The position numbers were made by a program, and so were the translations under genes. From NCBI GenBank assembly GCA_002238415.1, contig MPMI01000044.1, forward strand, positions 1-49,006: a DNA stretch of 49,006 nucleotides, read 5' to 3'. Positions 34,912 to 42,226 of this stretch are shown one piece after another (positions within the stretch are counted from its first letter, which is position 1; every line of letters starts with the position of its first letter). The notes under the pieces are model-generated. The model made no database searches. It had not been told where the DNA came from and was given only the letters and a program-made list of their open reading frames with translations. Source of the stretch: Desulfurellaceae bacterium bin18. GTDB lineage: Bacteria; Desulfobacterota; Binatia; Bin18.

Positions 34912-35136
34912 TTATCTGTAAGTGGCTGCTGCAATCTCGCCCTTGACGAGATGCAGTCTGATTACCCTGGCCGCGCCGTCGTCACCGAAGTGACAGAGGA
35001 CCGCGTCCTTGACCATCGACTTCAAGTCGGCCTAGTCTTCCCCTTGGGTGAAGATGCTATAGCCTAGCGCCCTGGCGTTATAGCCGTCCTCCACGGCTTC
35101 GGTGACTTCAAAGATTACTTCACTCGGTTTCATCAT
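34912..35136 (-). pseudogene. HicB-like small protein interrupted by an amber codon
   Basis: MMKPSEVIFEVTEAVEDGY, then ARALGYSIFTQGED, TAG (35032-35034), ADLKSMVKDAVLCHF and AARVIRLHLVKGE read in one frame. Relatives of this ~70-aa HicB-like family have Trp (TGG) at the stop position, so one G-to-A change explains it. GGAGG precedes the ATG pair at 35136. The expected HicA toxin is absent: the AAA ATPase follows directly. Hence an orphan, inactivated antitoxin-like gene. Confidence 0.7.
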
Positions 35137-35266
35137 GTGTCCTCCGGCCTATTGGGAGTGCACCTCGCGCCGTCGCCGCCCGCCCCCGCTCCTCTTTGCA
35201 CGTACCAGTCAGTGCTTTTTCAATATAGGCTTCGAGGGCTTGTTCGGTGGTGTCGGTGGTAGTCAT
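35120..35266 (-). pseudogene. hsdR 5'-end stub
   Basis: The first ~27 codons (35187-35266), MTTTDTTEQALEAYIEKAL then TGTCKEER, repeat the start of the intact hsdR (33217-33298) with a few changes. The frame then runs on without homology to a TGA at 35120, inside the HicB-like start. With the intact hsdR 5' end it forms an ~80-bp direct repeat around the HicB/AAA/nuclease cassette. Confidence 0.8.
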
Positions 35267-35296
35267 TTCGGCCTCTTTGCTACGACCTTGCAATCC

Positions 35297-35974
35297 TTAC
35301 TTCAGAGCCTCCAACCTGCCAAGCCATTCTCCAAAATGTTCGCATTTCAGTCGTAAAGTCGGCAATCCTATCTTCTCGGCCACAATAGGCCCCGCGGCTG
35401 CCTTCATTCCTTCATATTCTGGTATTACACCGGTAATGCGCTTTGATGGAGCGGTGTTGTTTCCATCATTGACAAGTTCCGGTGAATCAAATGTGGATAC
35501 CACATCGACAAGCCTCCGTATTCCGCCGCTACGATCGTAAAACTGCGAGTCGAGTTTCTGAGGATCGCTCAACAACAACGCCTCGAATTCATGAAGCTGA
35601 AAATAGGGGATAAAGCGCGAGTCAGAAATGTCTTTGCTCAGAGCGTCCTCCAAAGTCCTGACGCGCTGATAGGGATCGGATGTTCGCGTAGCGTCTTCAT
35701 AGTCGGGAAAATCTGTAGGCAGACGATACAGATCAAACATGGTTGTGAAGCGGGCGTCCAGGTTTTGGTCCTCCATTATCCAGGCTTTGATGTCGCCCTT
35801 CGCTTGCGCATACCTCCTGATACCCCCGCGATGCTTGACGCCACGCTTGTGACTCGTCATGACACGCCGGGCCTTCGCCCAGATAGATAACTTCGCCAGA
35901 TGGGGACGGAGAACCCGGTTCACGAAAGTCTCTTCAGTCTGTCCCTCAACGATGAAATGCAGCCTGACAGCCAT
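35297..35974 (-). CDS. DUF4276 protein, putative TOPRIM-like effector
   Basis: A 225-aa DUF4276 protein. It opens with LHFIVEGQTEE (Glu10/Glu14), like the Glu motif of TOPRIM/OLD nucleases. TTMFDLYRLPTDFPDYE, PYFQLHEFEALLLSD and PSKRITGVIPEYEGMKAAAG are family blocks. A TOPRIM-type nuclease role is inferred. Its ATG abuts the stop of the AAA ATPase gene with no gap. Such ATPase+DUF4276 pairs are common and resemble the AriA/AriB layout of PARIS, though AriB is DUF4435. Confidence 0.85.
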   Translation of the reverse strand: MAVRLHFIVEGQTEETFVNRVLRPHLAKLSIWAKARRVMTSHKRGVKHRGGIRRYAQAKGDIKAWIMEDQNLDARFTTMFDLYRLPTDFPDYEDATRTSDPYQRVRTLEDALSKDISDSRFIPYFQLHEFEALLLSDPQKLDSQFYDRSGGIRRLVDVVSTFDSPELVNDGNNTAPSKRITGVIPEYEGMKAAAGPIVAEKIGLPTLRLKCEHFGEWLGRLEALK

Positions 35975-37084
35975 CTATGGACGCCCGCCGATTACATTCT
36001 TTTCCCACAACTCGGAAAGCGAATAGTCTTCGAGCCATCCTCCCAGAGCTTCAGCGTCCAGCCGTCTGAAGGTGGAGCTGCGGCCTGCGCGTTCGACGAC
36101 GACGATGTCCGTCGGCTCAAAGCAATCAACGAGCGGCATGGATTGCGTAGCAACGATAACCTGTATTCTGGTCGATGCTGCGCGTATCAAGCCGCCGATT
36201 ACGTTAATGGCGTAGGGGTGAAGTCCAAGTTCCGGTTCGTCGAGAATTAAAACGTCCGGCAAGTCCTGTTCCGGCTGAAGGAGAAGGGTCACAAGGGCTA
36301 CGACTCGCAACATGCCATCCGACGCTTGTGACACGCTGAACACTTGGTCGCTGTTTCGTTCGCGCCAATTCAAAAGGAGACTATCGTAGTGCGGTTCCAG
36401 GTCGAAGTCAGAAAAGAAAGGCAGGATGAGACGAATGGTATCGACAATCCGTTGGTAGTATCTGCTGTCGCTGTCCCTCAAACGAAGCAGAACAGGCGCG
36501 ATATTGGCAGCGTCTTCTTTCAGCCAGCGATTGTCGTCTATATGCCATTTGCTGCGCATACGGGCGGTATCCGAGGTATTGTGGAATTGATACACGATAA
36601 TTCTTCGTAGGATGTCCCGAATGACGCGGGCGGTCGTATCTCCTTTAGCCGCAGCGGCAAGGAGTTGCGGAGCGCGCTGCCCGGGGTCCATTTCCTGCCA
36701 TACCGCTTTGGTAGGGTAACTGAGGCGAGAGAATCGGTATCGTTCGTCAGCGAAGATAAACACATCTCCCGCCGCCCAAACCAACCGGAACGCGTACTGA
36801 TTCTCGCCGGCGTCGGTCTGAAGCGTTAGTTCGGTTTCTATCTCATGGGTTTTGGCCGGGCCGTCATGCAGGAGCACGCTGGCCCCTCCTTGTTGACTCA
36901 CGTAAAGCTGAAGGTTGTCTGGGTCTGCCAATGCCCAACTCATCAGGCGAAAGAAGGAGATAAAGTTGGACTTGCCCGCACCGTTAGGACCGATGAGGGC
37001 GGTTAGGGGACGAGGCTGAAAACGCTCCAGCGCTTGAATGGTCTTGAACCCCTTGAGGGTTATTGTATCAAGTTTGTTTCTCAT
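35975..37084 (-). CDS. AAA_21-type ATPase partner of DUF4276
   Basis: A 369-aa RecF/OLD-like ATPase: ITLKGFKTIQAL, Walker A GPNGAGKSN near residue 33, VFSVSQASDGMLRVVAL as the ABC signature region (SDG), Walker B DVLILDEPELGLHP and VIVATQSMPLVD. No nuclease domain of its own; the DUF4276 protein encoded immediately downstream likely supplies it. AAGG lies 11 nt before the ATG. Confidence 0.88.
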   Translation of the reverse strand: MRNKLDTITLKGFKTIQALERFQPRPLTALIGPNGAGKSNFISFFRLMSWALADPDNLQLYVSQQGGASVLLHDGPAKTHEIETELTLQTDAGENQYAFRLVWAAGDVFIFADERYRFSRLSYPTKAVWQEMDPGQRAPQLLAAAAKGDTTARVIRDILRRIIVYQFHNTSDTARMRSKWHIDDNRWLKEDAANIAPVLLRLRDSDSRYYQRIVDTIRLILPFFSDFDLEPHYDSLLLNWRERNSDQVFSVSQASDGMLRVVALVTLLLQPEQDLPDVLILDEPELGLHPYAINVIGGLIRAASTRIQVIVATQSMPLVDCFEPTDIVVVERAGRSSTFRRLDAEALGGWLEDYSLSELWEKNVIGGRP

Positions 37085-37151
37085 AACATGCCGCCTTCCC
37101 GGTAGCGAAGGTAAGCCCGGCCGATTCCACTTGGTAACACGAGATCGTCAC

Positions 37152-38876
37152 TCAGGTATTCCAGGATTTTATACGGTCAACGATTCCCCTCATCTGGTCT
37201 TCCCAATCAAATCGACCCGCCATTATGTCCTTGGTCATATGCGGAGCGCTTTGCGTCGCCAAGCGCATCTTATCATAATGCTTTCGACTCATGTTCGCTT
37301 CGAGGTATGACTTGTCTGACGCTTCGGTTCGAGGAAAGAAGCCTTCATACTGCTCAGGGTCAGGAAGCGACGGTAAGTCTAAGGCTTTCTCAAGGACAGA
37401 ACCGGGAAGGTAATTCTCAATTTCCCTGGCTTCGGTTATCCAAATATGCGCACCGGGGATGTTCTCGACTTCCTTACTAATCCTCTCCACCCTGTCCTTT
37501 AGATGAGAATCCTCGGAAGCGCGGTCCCCGTCACACACGACAACGATGTTCGGATTCACCCGGAACAGATTCGCAAGCTCGGTTTCTTCCTCGGAAGGCT
37601 GAAATTCGATCTGCGCCAGAAGCGACCCACCATAGAAGGCACACTGATAGTCACGGCCCTCTCGAAGAGCGCCTTCGCTATAGAGCTGAATCCAGCGATT
37701 GAGGTACACACGGTCCGAAGGCCCCTCCACCCACACGATGCCGTTTGCCTGAAGCAAATCCGACGGTTTTGCGCCCAACTCGGAGACGACCCCAAGTCGA
37801 TCAAAATGCGCGGAGACTGTGGTTGTACGAGCCGTCTGGCCATTATGAGTAACGTGGATGATCTGCGCGTTCTTTGATACCCCAAAAAAGTCGAGGGCCG
37901 TGCTTGAATGGGTCGTCAGAAAGATCGTGGCTTGTTCGTCAAGGGCGTACCGTTCAAGATACTGAAAAAGGCGTCGTAAGAGAGCCGGGTGAAGATTGTT
38001 TTCCAATTCTTCAAACGCAAATATGAATTCGAACTCCCTCTTGTTCTCAATTATGGGAATAACCAACAGGTTCAGCAGCACTAAAAGAACGGTCTTCAGA
38101 CCACTTCCCGACTTGCTCAGGGGAATCAGTCCCTTCTTCTCCTCGCCAAGATAGACCTCCCAATGGCCTTGCGGTCCGTCGGCCTTTTCCTCGTCATGTT
38201 CTTGCACTTGGATCTCTGTAAACTGTCCATCGTTTCCAAAAATCTCATTCAACGCATCCAGAAGCTCCTGTTGGATAACTTCCCGCGGGAATTGCTCATT
38301 GGACGTAATGATGAAGCGCCGTATTATGTTCGAGGCCCCATTCCCGTCAGGACCGAGTATTAGCTCGATCTTTGGCGGCTCGGTCTTAATGTCACGGTCG
38401 GCAAGAAGTCGGCGGAATGCCTTTCTGTTGAGTTGGTGAGTTGGTTTACTCACGACATTTTTAATTAACGAAAGCCTATCAGCGTTCAAGCGCGGAGCAG
38501 AACGGGACTTTAACGTGCAATCTTTGAGGTAATTTACATTTGACACGTCCCCACTTGCATCAATTTGCCACGTTATCTTGGTATTGACAAAATGGATTCC
38601 ATGATCATCCCAGTGGTTCCCTCCAAGAGGCGCTCCGCTTGCATGAGCATCAAATTCCCTTCTCAGAGACCTCTCGTCTAACACGCCACGACACCGATAT
38701 TGCCAACCACGTTTGTCAAGTTCACCTTGGCTCAATGCCTCAACCAAATCCAGTAGATGTGATTTTCCAGAGTTATTCCGTCCAATGATGACATTGACCG
38801 GCTTGATAGTATCGAAGCCAGCCCACTCTTTTTGGAAACAAAGGTGTCCCTTGAAGTATACAGAGTCAGCCTTCAC
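37152..38876 (-). CDS. OLD-family ATP-dependent endonuclease
   Basis: A 574-aa protein with a complete N-terminal ABC ATPase and a C-terminal TOPRIM nuclease. Walker A is GRNNSGKS (32-39), signature SKSGSG (254-259), Walker B FAFEELENNLHP and H-loop LTTHSS (near 321). TOPRIM Glu384 lies in VWVEGPSDRVYL, and Asp449-x-Asp451 in VVCDGDRASEDS. OLD proteins cut DNA and block phages (e.g. P2 OLD versus lambda). Start is GTG 38876 behind GGAAGGA. It begins inside an hsdS-tail remnant. Confidence 0.9.
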   Translation of the reverse strand: MKADSVYFKGHLCFQKEWAGFDTIKPVNVIIGRNNSGKSHLLDLVEALSQGELDKRGWQYRCRGVLDERSLRREFDAHASGAPLGGNHWDDHGIHFVNTKITWQIDASGDVSNVNYLKDCTLKSRSAPRLNADRLSLIKNVVSKPTHQLNRKAFRRLLADRDIKTEPPKIELILGPDGNGASNIIRRFIITSNEQFPREVIQQELLDALNEIFGNDGQFTEIQVQEHDEEKADGPQGHWEVYLGEEKKGLIPLSKSGSGLKTVLLVLLNLLVIPIIENKREFEFIFAFEELENNLHPALLRRLFQYLERYALDEQATIFLTTHSSTALDFFGVSKNAQIIHVTHNGQTARTTTVSAHFDRLGVVSELGAKPSDLLQANGIVWVEGPSDRVYLNRWIQLYSEGALREGRDYQCAFYGGSLLAQIEFQPSEEETELANLFRVNPNIVVVCDGDRASEDSHLKDRVERISKEVENIPGAHIWITEAREIENYLPGSVLEKALDLPSLPDPEQYEGFFPRTEASDKSYLEANMSRKHYDKMRLATQSAPHMTKDIMAGRFDWEDQMRGIVDRIKSWNT

Positions 38877-38970
38877 AGTGGGCGTCCTTCCGCACGTCGA
38901 GCTTGCCCGTCACTACGTCGGCAACCAGGAGGGGGCTGATGAGCGTTTGTTCGTTTGTTTTACTGACCAT
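38866..38970 (-). pseudogene. hsdS C-terminal tail remnant
   Basis: A 34-codon frame, MVSKTNEQTLISPLL then VADVVTGKLDVRKD, carries the L-I-A-D-V-V-T-G-K-L-D-V-R ending typical of HsdS subunits. It follows the stop of the resident hsdS by 10 bp but is not its continuation, since that protein ends with its own QAVTGKIKV. It looks like the last piece of a second hsdS. Confidence 0.65.
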
Positions 38971-38980
38971 TGGAGTTGCC

Positions 38981-40282
38981 TTAGACTTTTATTTTTCCGG
39001 TGACGGCTTGGGATATCATAACGGACTTCAGTTCATTGAGCGCTTTTATTTCGCGCTCTACAGCGTCAACTGTTTTATCAATCTCATTAGTACGTTTAGT
39101 CGTTATCGACTCAATGCGGTCTTGTTCTTCCTTAGAAGGAATTGGCAACTCCATAGCGAGGAACATATCTGCGTAAAGGCGTAAGCGTGACGAATGAAGC
39201 CCAGTAGACCGACGGTTGTATTCTGCAACGTACTCTACGCTACGAAGCAGATATTCCAGATACCAGGCATTGAAGACTTCCTTTTTTTGCTGCCTGAAAA
39301 TCCCATAGGATGGGCTTACTATGCCAACCCGATCGGAAACGCCTAGCGCCCCCATCCATGCCCACATGATATTGATAACGAGATCCCCTTTCCGACAGAG
39401 CTTTGAACCCGCCTAGTCCTCCGCCATAAACATGTAAACGCTTTTTTCAGAGCGCAGAGTAACACCCGTCGTATGCGAGACAGAGAGCAACTCTTCAGTG
39501 CCAGTTTTAGATCGCTCATCAACCTCTCTAAATATATACTTCGCTCGACGCACCTCCCAATGCGCCGGCACTTCCCCCATCCACTCCACCCCGCTATCCC
39601 GCATTGGGACGTTCGGGTTCAGACCTTTGGTGACGGCCTGATTGATGAGAATGGCTTTTTGCTCTTTGAGCAGGTCGATTAAACGCTGCTTTTTGTTGAT
39701 GGCTTCGTCAATCTCGGCGGTTTTTTGGTCGAGGAAGGTGGCGATGCGGTGTTGTTCCTCTTTCGGGGGAATAGGGAATTTACAGTTGGAGACAAATGGA
39801 GTCGTGACTCGTTTCTGCCCTGCCGAGCCTTCCATAAAAGCGGTCGCATAATTCCGAAAATCGCCATTAGTAACTAAATAGTACAAGAATCCGGGGAGAA
39901 GGAGACTCCGGTCTGGACGAAAGACGTGAAACTCCGTTGACCCTACACCCTTCCCTGTTTGCAGGGATTCAAGATAAGCGCCCTTTCCATTTTCAAAGCA
40001 AGGTGTAATTTTTGCGAGAATTACGTCTCTTCTTTGAAACTCAGTTAAGGAATCTGGGTAATTTGCCCTTCTCTCAATTCTGGTGCCGTCAATGAGACCA
40101 TTTGTCGAAACTGCTTCCATCGGGAGAAACGTCACAGTCTCTTCTTTTTTCGCTCTCCCACCAATAGGGTTTACTTGTACCAGTTGCTTGAGGCATTTCA
40201 TTGCCCAATGTTCGGGAATCTCGCCCAGCCATTCGACGCCGGAGGGTTTGTAGGCGGGGTAAGATTTGAGGGTATAGGTCAT
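38981..40282 (-). pseudogene. hsdS: Type I specificity subunit with in-frame amber codon
   Basis: Read through TAG at 39413-39415 this is a normal ~430-aa HsdS. SGVEWLGEIPEHW starts TRD1. FPIPPKEEQHRIATFLDQKT is the central conserved repeat with a coiled coil. DSGVEWMGEVPAHWEVRR starts TRD2, and LPIPSKEEQDRIES is the second conserved repeat. The stop lies within TRD2 between MFMAED and AGSKLCRKGDL, where relatives have Tyr. The N-terminal product (TRD1 plus one coiled coil, about 289 aa) resembles half-HsdS proteins known to work as dimers. Start at 40282; codons upstream are REP-derived. Confidence 0.85.
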
Positions 40283-40294
40283 AGATTGTTCGTG

Positions 40295-40485
40295 GTAGGG
40301 GCAACCCTTGTGGTTGCCCATCTTGGGAGGTTGGTCATATCTATACCCCAGGCGGCCACAAGGGCCGCCCCTACAAGGACTCCTGGTCATCCGGGCCACA
40401 AGGGCCGCCCCTACAAGGGTTCCCAGGCCACAAGGGCCGCCCCTACAAGGATTCCCGGTCGTCCGGTCCGCTACGGGTATCCCTA
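40295..40485. repeat. REP/BIME cluster between hsdS and the RAYT gene
   Basis: Five copies, three well conserved in one orientation, of a palindrome-like REP with core CCACAAGGGCCGCCCCTAC: 40295-40319 (inverted; GTAGGGGCAACCCTTGTGG form), 40351-40374, 40393-40414, 40426-40446 and a degenerate one near 40464-40485. The first two form an ~80-bp head-to-head pair. They fill the gap between the RAYT stop and hsdS. Confidence 0.85.
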
Positions 40486-41067
40486 CAAATGGGTTGTTCT
40501 GGCTGGATTCTCCGGGTCTTCAGCCCAGCGGGCCGGGTTGTCCATAATGTATTGACGAACCCGGTTCAGGGCCGCCTCGTTGCGGATGATATGTTCATAA
40601 TAATTGCGTTGCCATAATTTACCAGCGAACGGTGACCAACCCAACATTTTTACCCCACGCGCATATTCAACTGTTGTCAATGATTTGTACGCGCCTATCA
40701 CTGTGCCCAATGATTTCGTAGGGGCAACCCTTGTGGTTGCCCGTCTTGGGGGGGTGATCCTATGTGCCATGCCTTGGGCGGCCACAAGGGCCGCCCCTAC
40801 ATTGATCGACGCGATAATGCCGTGCATGTGATTCGGCATCACGACGAACGCATCCGGTTGAACACTTGGAAATCGTTCGGACAAAGAACGCCACTGTGTG
40901 GCGACCATCCGTCCGACATCGTTCAACTGCATCTCTCCGTTTACAATTTCGCCGAACAGGCTGGCCCGGTTGTGGATGCAGATAGTCACGAAATACGCGC
41001 CTTCCCGACCGTAATCAAACCCGGCCAAGCGAAGCGAACGACGCCGGTGCGAATCCCCCTTAGTCAC
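40483..41067 (-). CDS. REP-associated tyrosine transposase (RAYT)
   Basis: A ~194-aa Y1 transposase of the IS200-related RAYT type. RRRSLRLAGFDYG and YFVTICIHNRASLFG open it, FVVMPNHMHGII gives the His-x-His metal site (His80/His82), and LWQRNYYEHIIRN gives the catalytic Tyr. Residues ~90-117 (GAALVAAQGMAHR and on) are not protein homology but an 83-bp REP pair inserted in frame. GTG at 41067 is the likely start; the frame is open to 41262 but that part overlaps the TIR gene. Mobilises the REP repeats that adjoin it. Confidence 0.8.
   Translation of the reverse strand: MTKGDSHRRRSLRLAGFDYGREGAYFVTICIHNRASLFGEIVNGEMQLNDVGRMVATQWRSLSERFPSVQPDAFVVMPNHMHGIIASINVGAALVAAQGMAHRITPPRRATTRVAPTKSLGTVIGAYKSLTTVEYARGVKMLGWSPFAGKLWQRNYYEHIIRNEAALNRVRQYIMDNPARWAEDPENPARTTHL
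40718..40800. repeat. REP pair inserted inside the RAYT coding sequence
   Basis: Two inverted REP copies (40718-40742 and 40776-40800) with a 33-bp spacer, the same layout as the 40295-40374 pair. They add 28 codons in frame between the HUH and Tyr motifs without a stop. Confidence 0.85.
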
Positions 41068-41128
41068 AGCGACCCCAAAGCCTTGTAGGCATGATGCACT
41101 ATCATGGTAGGAACGGAAAATTTTCGCT

Positions 41129-41707
41129 CTAATCCTGCCAACCTCTTGAACACTTGCCTTTTCTATTGTCTCGAAATTGCCGTAGTTTATTGTTGGGGTC
41201 TGGTGTTCTCTTCCTTCTCTTGAACGCTCGGTGAATCCACTGGCGAACACGATTAACCTCATTCGGACTTCCTGACCAACGATATATGTACGCGTAGGGG
41301 TCGTCTCCCTTACAGTTGTCCACCAGTCTTGGCGGTATCAGGCGAGGGTTGCGTGATGCAGGTTCTTTCTTAAAGTCTGGATGCTTGGGAAGCAGAATAC
41401 CCAGCAGGCCACATCGAGGATTCTTCTCAGTGTCCCCCAAACTGGAACCGATCTCCCAGTCCACATGTTTCCGCTTCCAAGTGCAGCGACCTATCAGCAC
41501 AACAGTCACGGTTGCATCAGCAATGAAATCGTCGCGGATTCTCCGACGAACTTCGTCTAGGGGCAGATGACTATCAACTATGTCTCCAACATCAACCGAT
41601 CCGTCTATTATATTGCTCCCCATCATTTCAACGAATCGATTTTTACACTCTTGGTCCTCATCATGGTGGTAGCTGATGAACACCTTGTGTCTCGGGGCTT
41701 GAGACAT
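41129..41707 (-). CDS. TIR-like domain protein (MTH538/ThsB type)
   Basis: A 192-aa protein with KVFISYHHDEDQECKNRF (TIR strand A/box 1), VTVVLIGRCTWKRKHVDWEI with Glu85 in the catalytic-helix position, and GLLGILLP. This is the TIR-like DUF1863 type found in Thoeris ThsB, which makes NAD-derived signals on phage infection. The C-terminus is very basic. It starts 2 bp after the stop of an unknown gene, so the two form a pair; no ThsA (SIR2/STALD or Macro) partner is near. Signal-producing or NADase role inferred. Confidence 0.85.
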   Translation of the reverse strand: MSQAPRHKVFISYHHDEDQECKNRFVEMMGSNIIDGSVDVGDIVDSHLPLDEVRRRIRDDFIADATVTVVLIGRCTWKRKHVDWEIGSSLGDTEKNPRCGLLGILLPKHPDFKKEPASRNPRLIPPRLVDNCKGDDPYAYIYRWSGSPNEVNRVRQWIHRAFKRRKRTPDPNNKLRQFRDNRKGKCSRGWQD

Positions 41708-41709
41708 TG

Positions 41710-42192
41710 CTACTTTCCTTCGACCCGTTCCAAATCGGTCAAATCTTCCACATCGGCAATCTTTGCCAGCATACGATTGTAGTTACGCAACTCCTCCTGC
41801 AATGCCTCCAGTTCTTCTCTAAATTCCTTTCGTTTCGTCTCTTCATCGAATGCGCCAGCCAAGGACTCCTGATGCCATTTTGCAGTAAAGGCTCGCACCA
41901 CTTGGTTCAACACGGGTACGGCAACCTTGCTGAATTGTATGGCTCCGCGTCCTCGCCGCCGGAGAATCTCTCGGGACGTTGGAAACAGGGAATACACGCT
42001 GTCCAGGGCCGTTTTTTCGTCTCCTGCTTCAACCGGTAACGGTTGGGTAACGATTCTGGTCAGCATCTCAATATACAGTTCCCAGGCTGCATCCCGGTCA
42101 GGGGTTTGGAAAGATATTTCCGCGCTGGCCCATTTGGGGCCTAACTGTATCTTCTCCAAACCGAAATTCTTGAACATTTTCTTGAGTTTCAT
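41710..42192 (-). CDS. Uncharacterised partner of the TIR gene
   Basis: A 160-aa helical protein without a known motif. KKMFKNFGLEKIQLGPKWAS opens it. A middle block has RDAAWELYIEMLTRIVTQPL, DEKTALDSVYSLFPTSREI and FTAKWHQESLAGAFDE. A coiled-coil end (FREELEALQEELRNYNRML) follows, then VEDLTDLER. I recall similar proteins upstream of TIR genes but no name. AAGGAAGG precedes the ATG. Likely the sensor, scaffold or effector half of a TIR defence module, which is inference from linkage. Confidence 0.65.
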   Translation of the reverse strand: MKLKKMFKNFGLEKIQLGPKWASAEISFQTPDRDAAWELYIEMLTRIVTQPLPVEAGDEKTALDSVYSLFPTSREILRRRGRGAIQFSKVAVPVLNQVVRAFTAKWHQESLAGAFDEETKRKEFREELEALQEELRNYNRMLAKIADVEDLTDLERVEGK

Positions 42193-42226
42193 TTTTTACC
42201 TTCCTTTATATATCAGCCATCAGGCT

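Noticed and set aside
37152..38876. Gabija-type GajA
   Set aside because: The domain layout is OLD-like and similar to GajA, but no UvrD-like GajB gene is adjacent, so only an OLD-family nuclease is called.
34912..40282. Amber (TAG) recoding, as two island genes are interrupted by TAG
   Set aside because: The residues expected at the two sites differ (Trp in the HicB-like gene, Tyr in hsdS), and several intact genes end normally with TAG, e.g. hsdR and the AAA_21 ATPase. Separate nonsense mutations or sequence errors explain both.
40283..40399. N-terminal extension of hsdS
   Set aside because: These codons come from a REP element; HsdS homology starts at the ATG at 40282.
40295..40485. Repeat cluster considered as a CRISPR array
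   Set aside because: Units are palindromic REP elements with irregular 11-31 bp gaps, one inverted, and lie next to a RAYT gene; no cas genes are present.
41068..41262. N-terminal extension of the RAYT protein
   Set aside because: It overlaps the end of the TIR gene, has no homology, and the domain begins right after the GTG at 41067.
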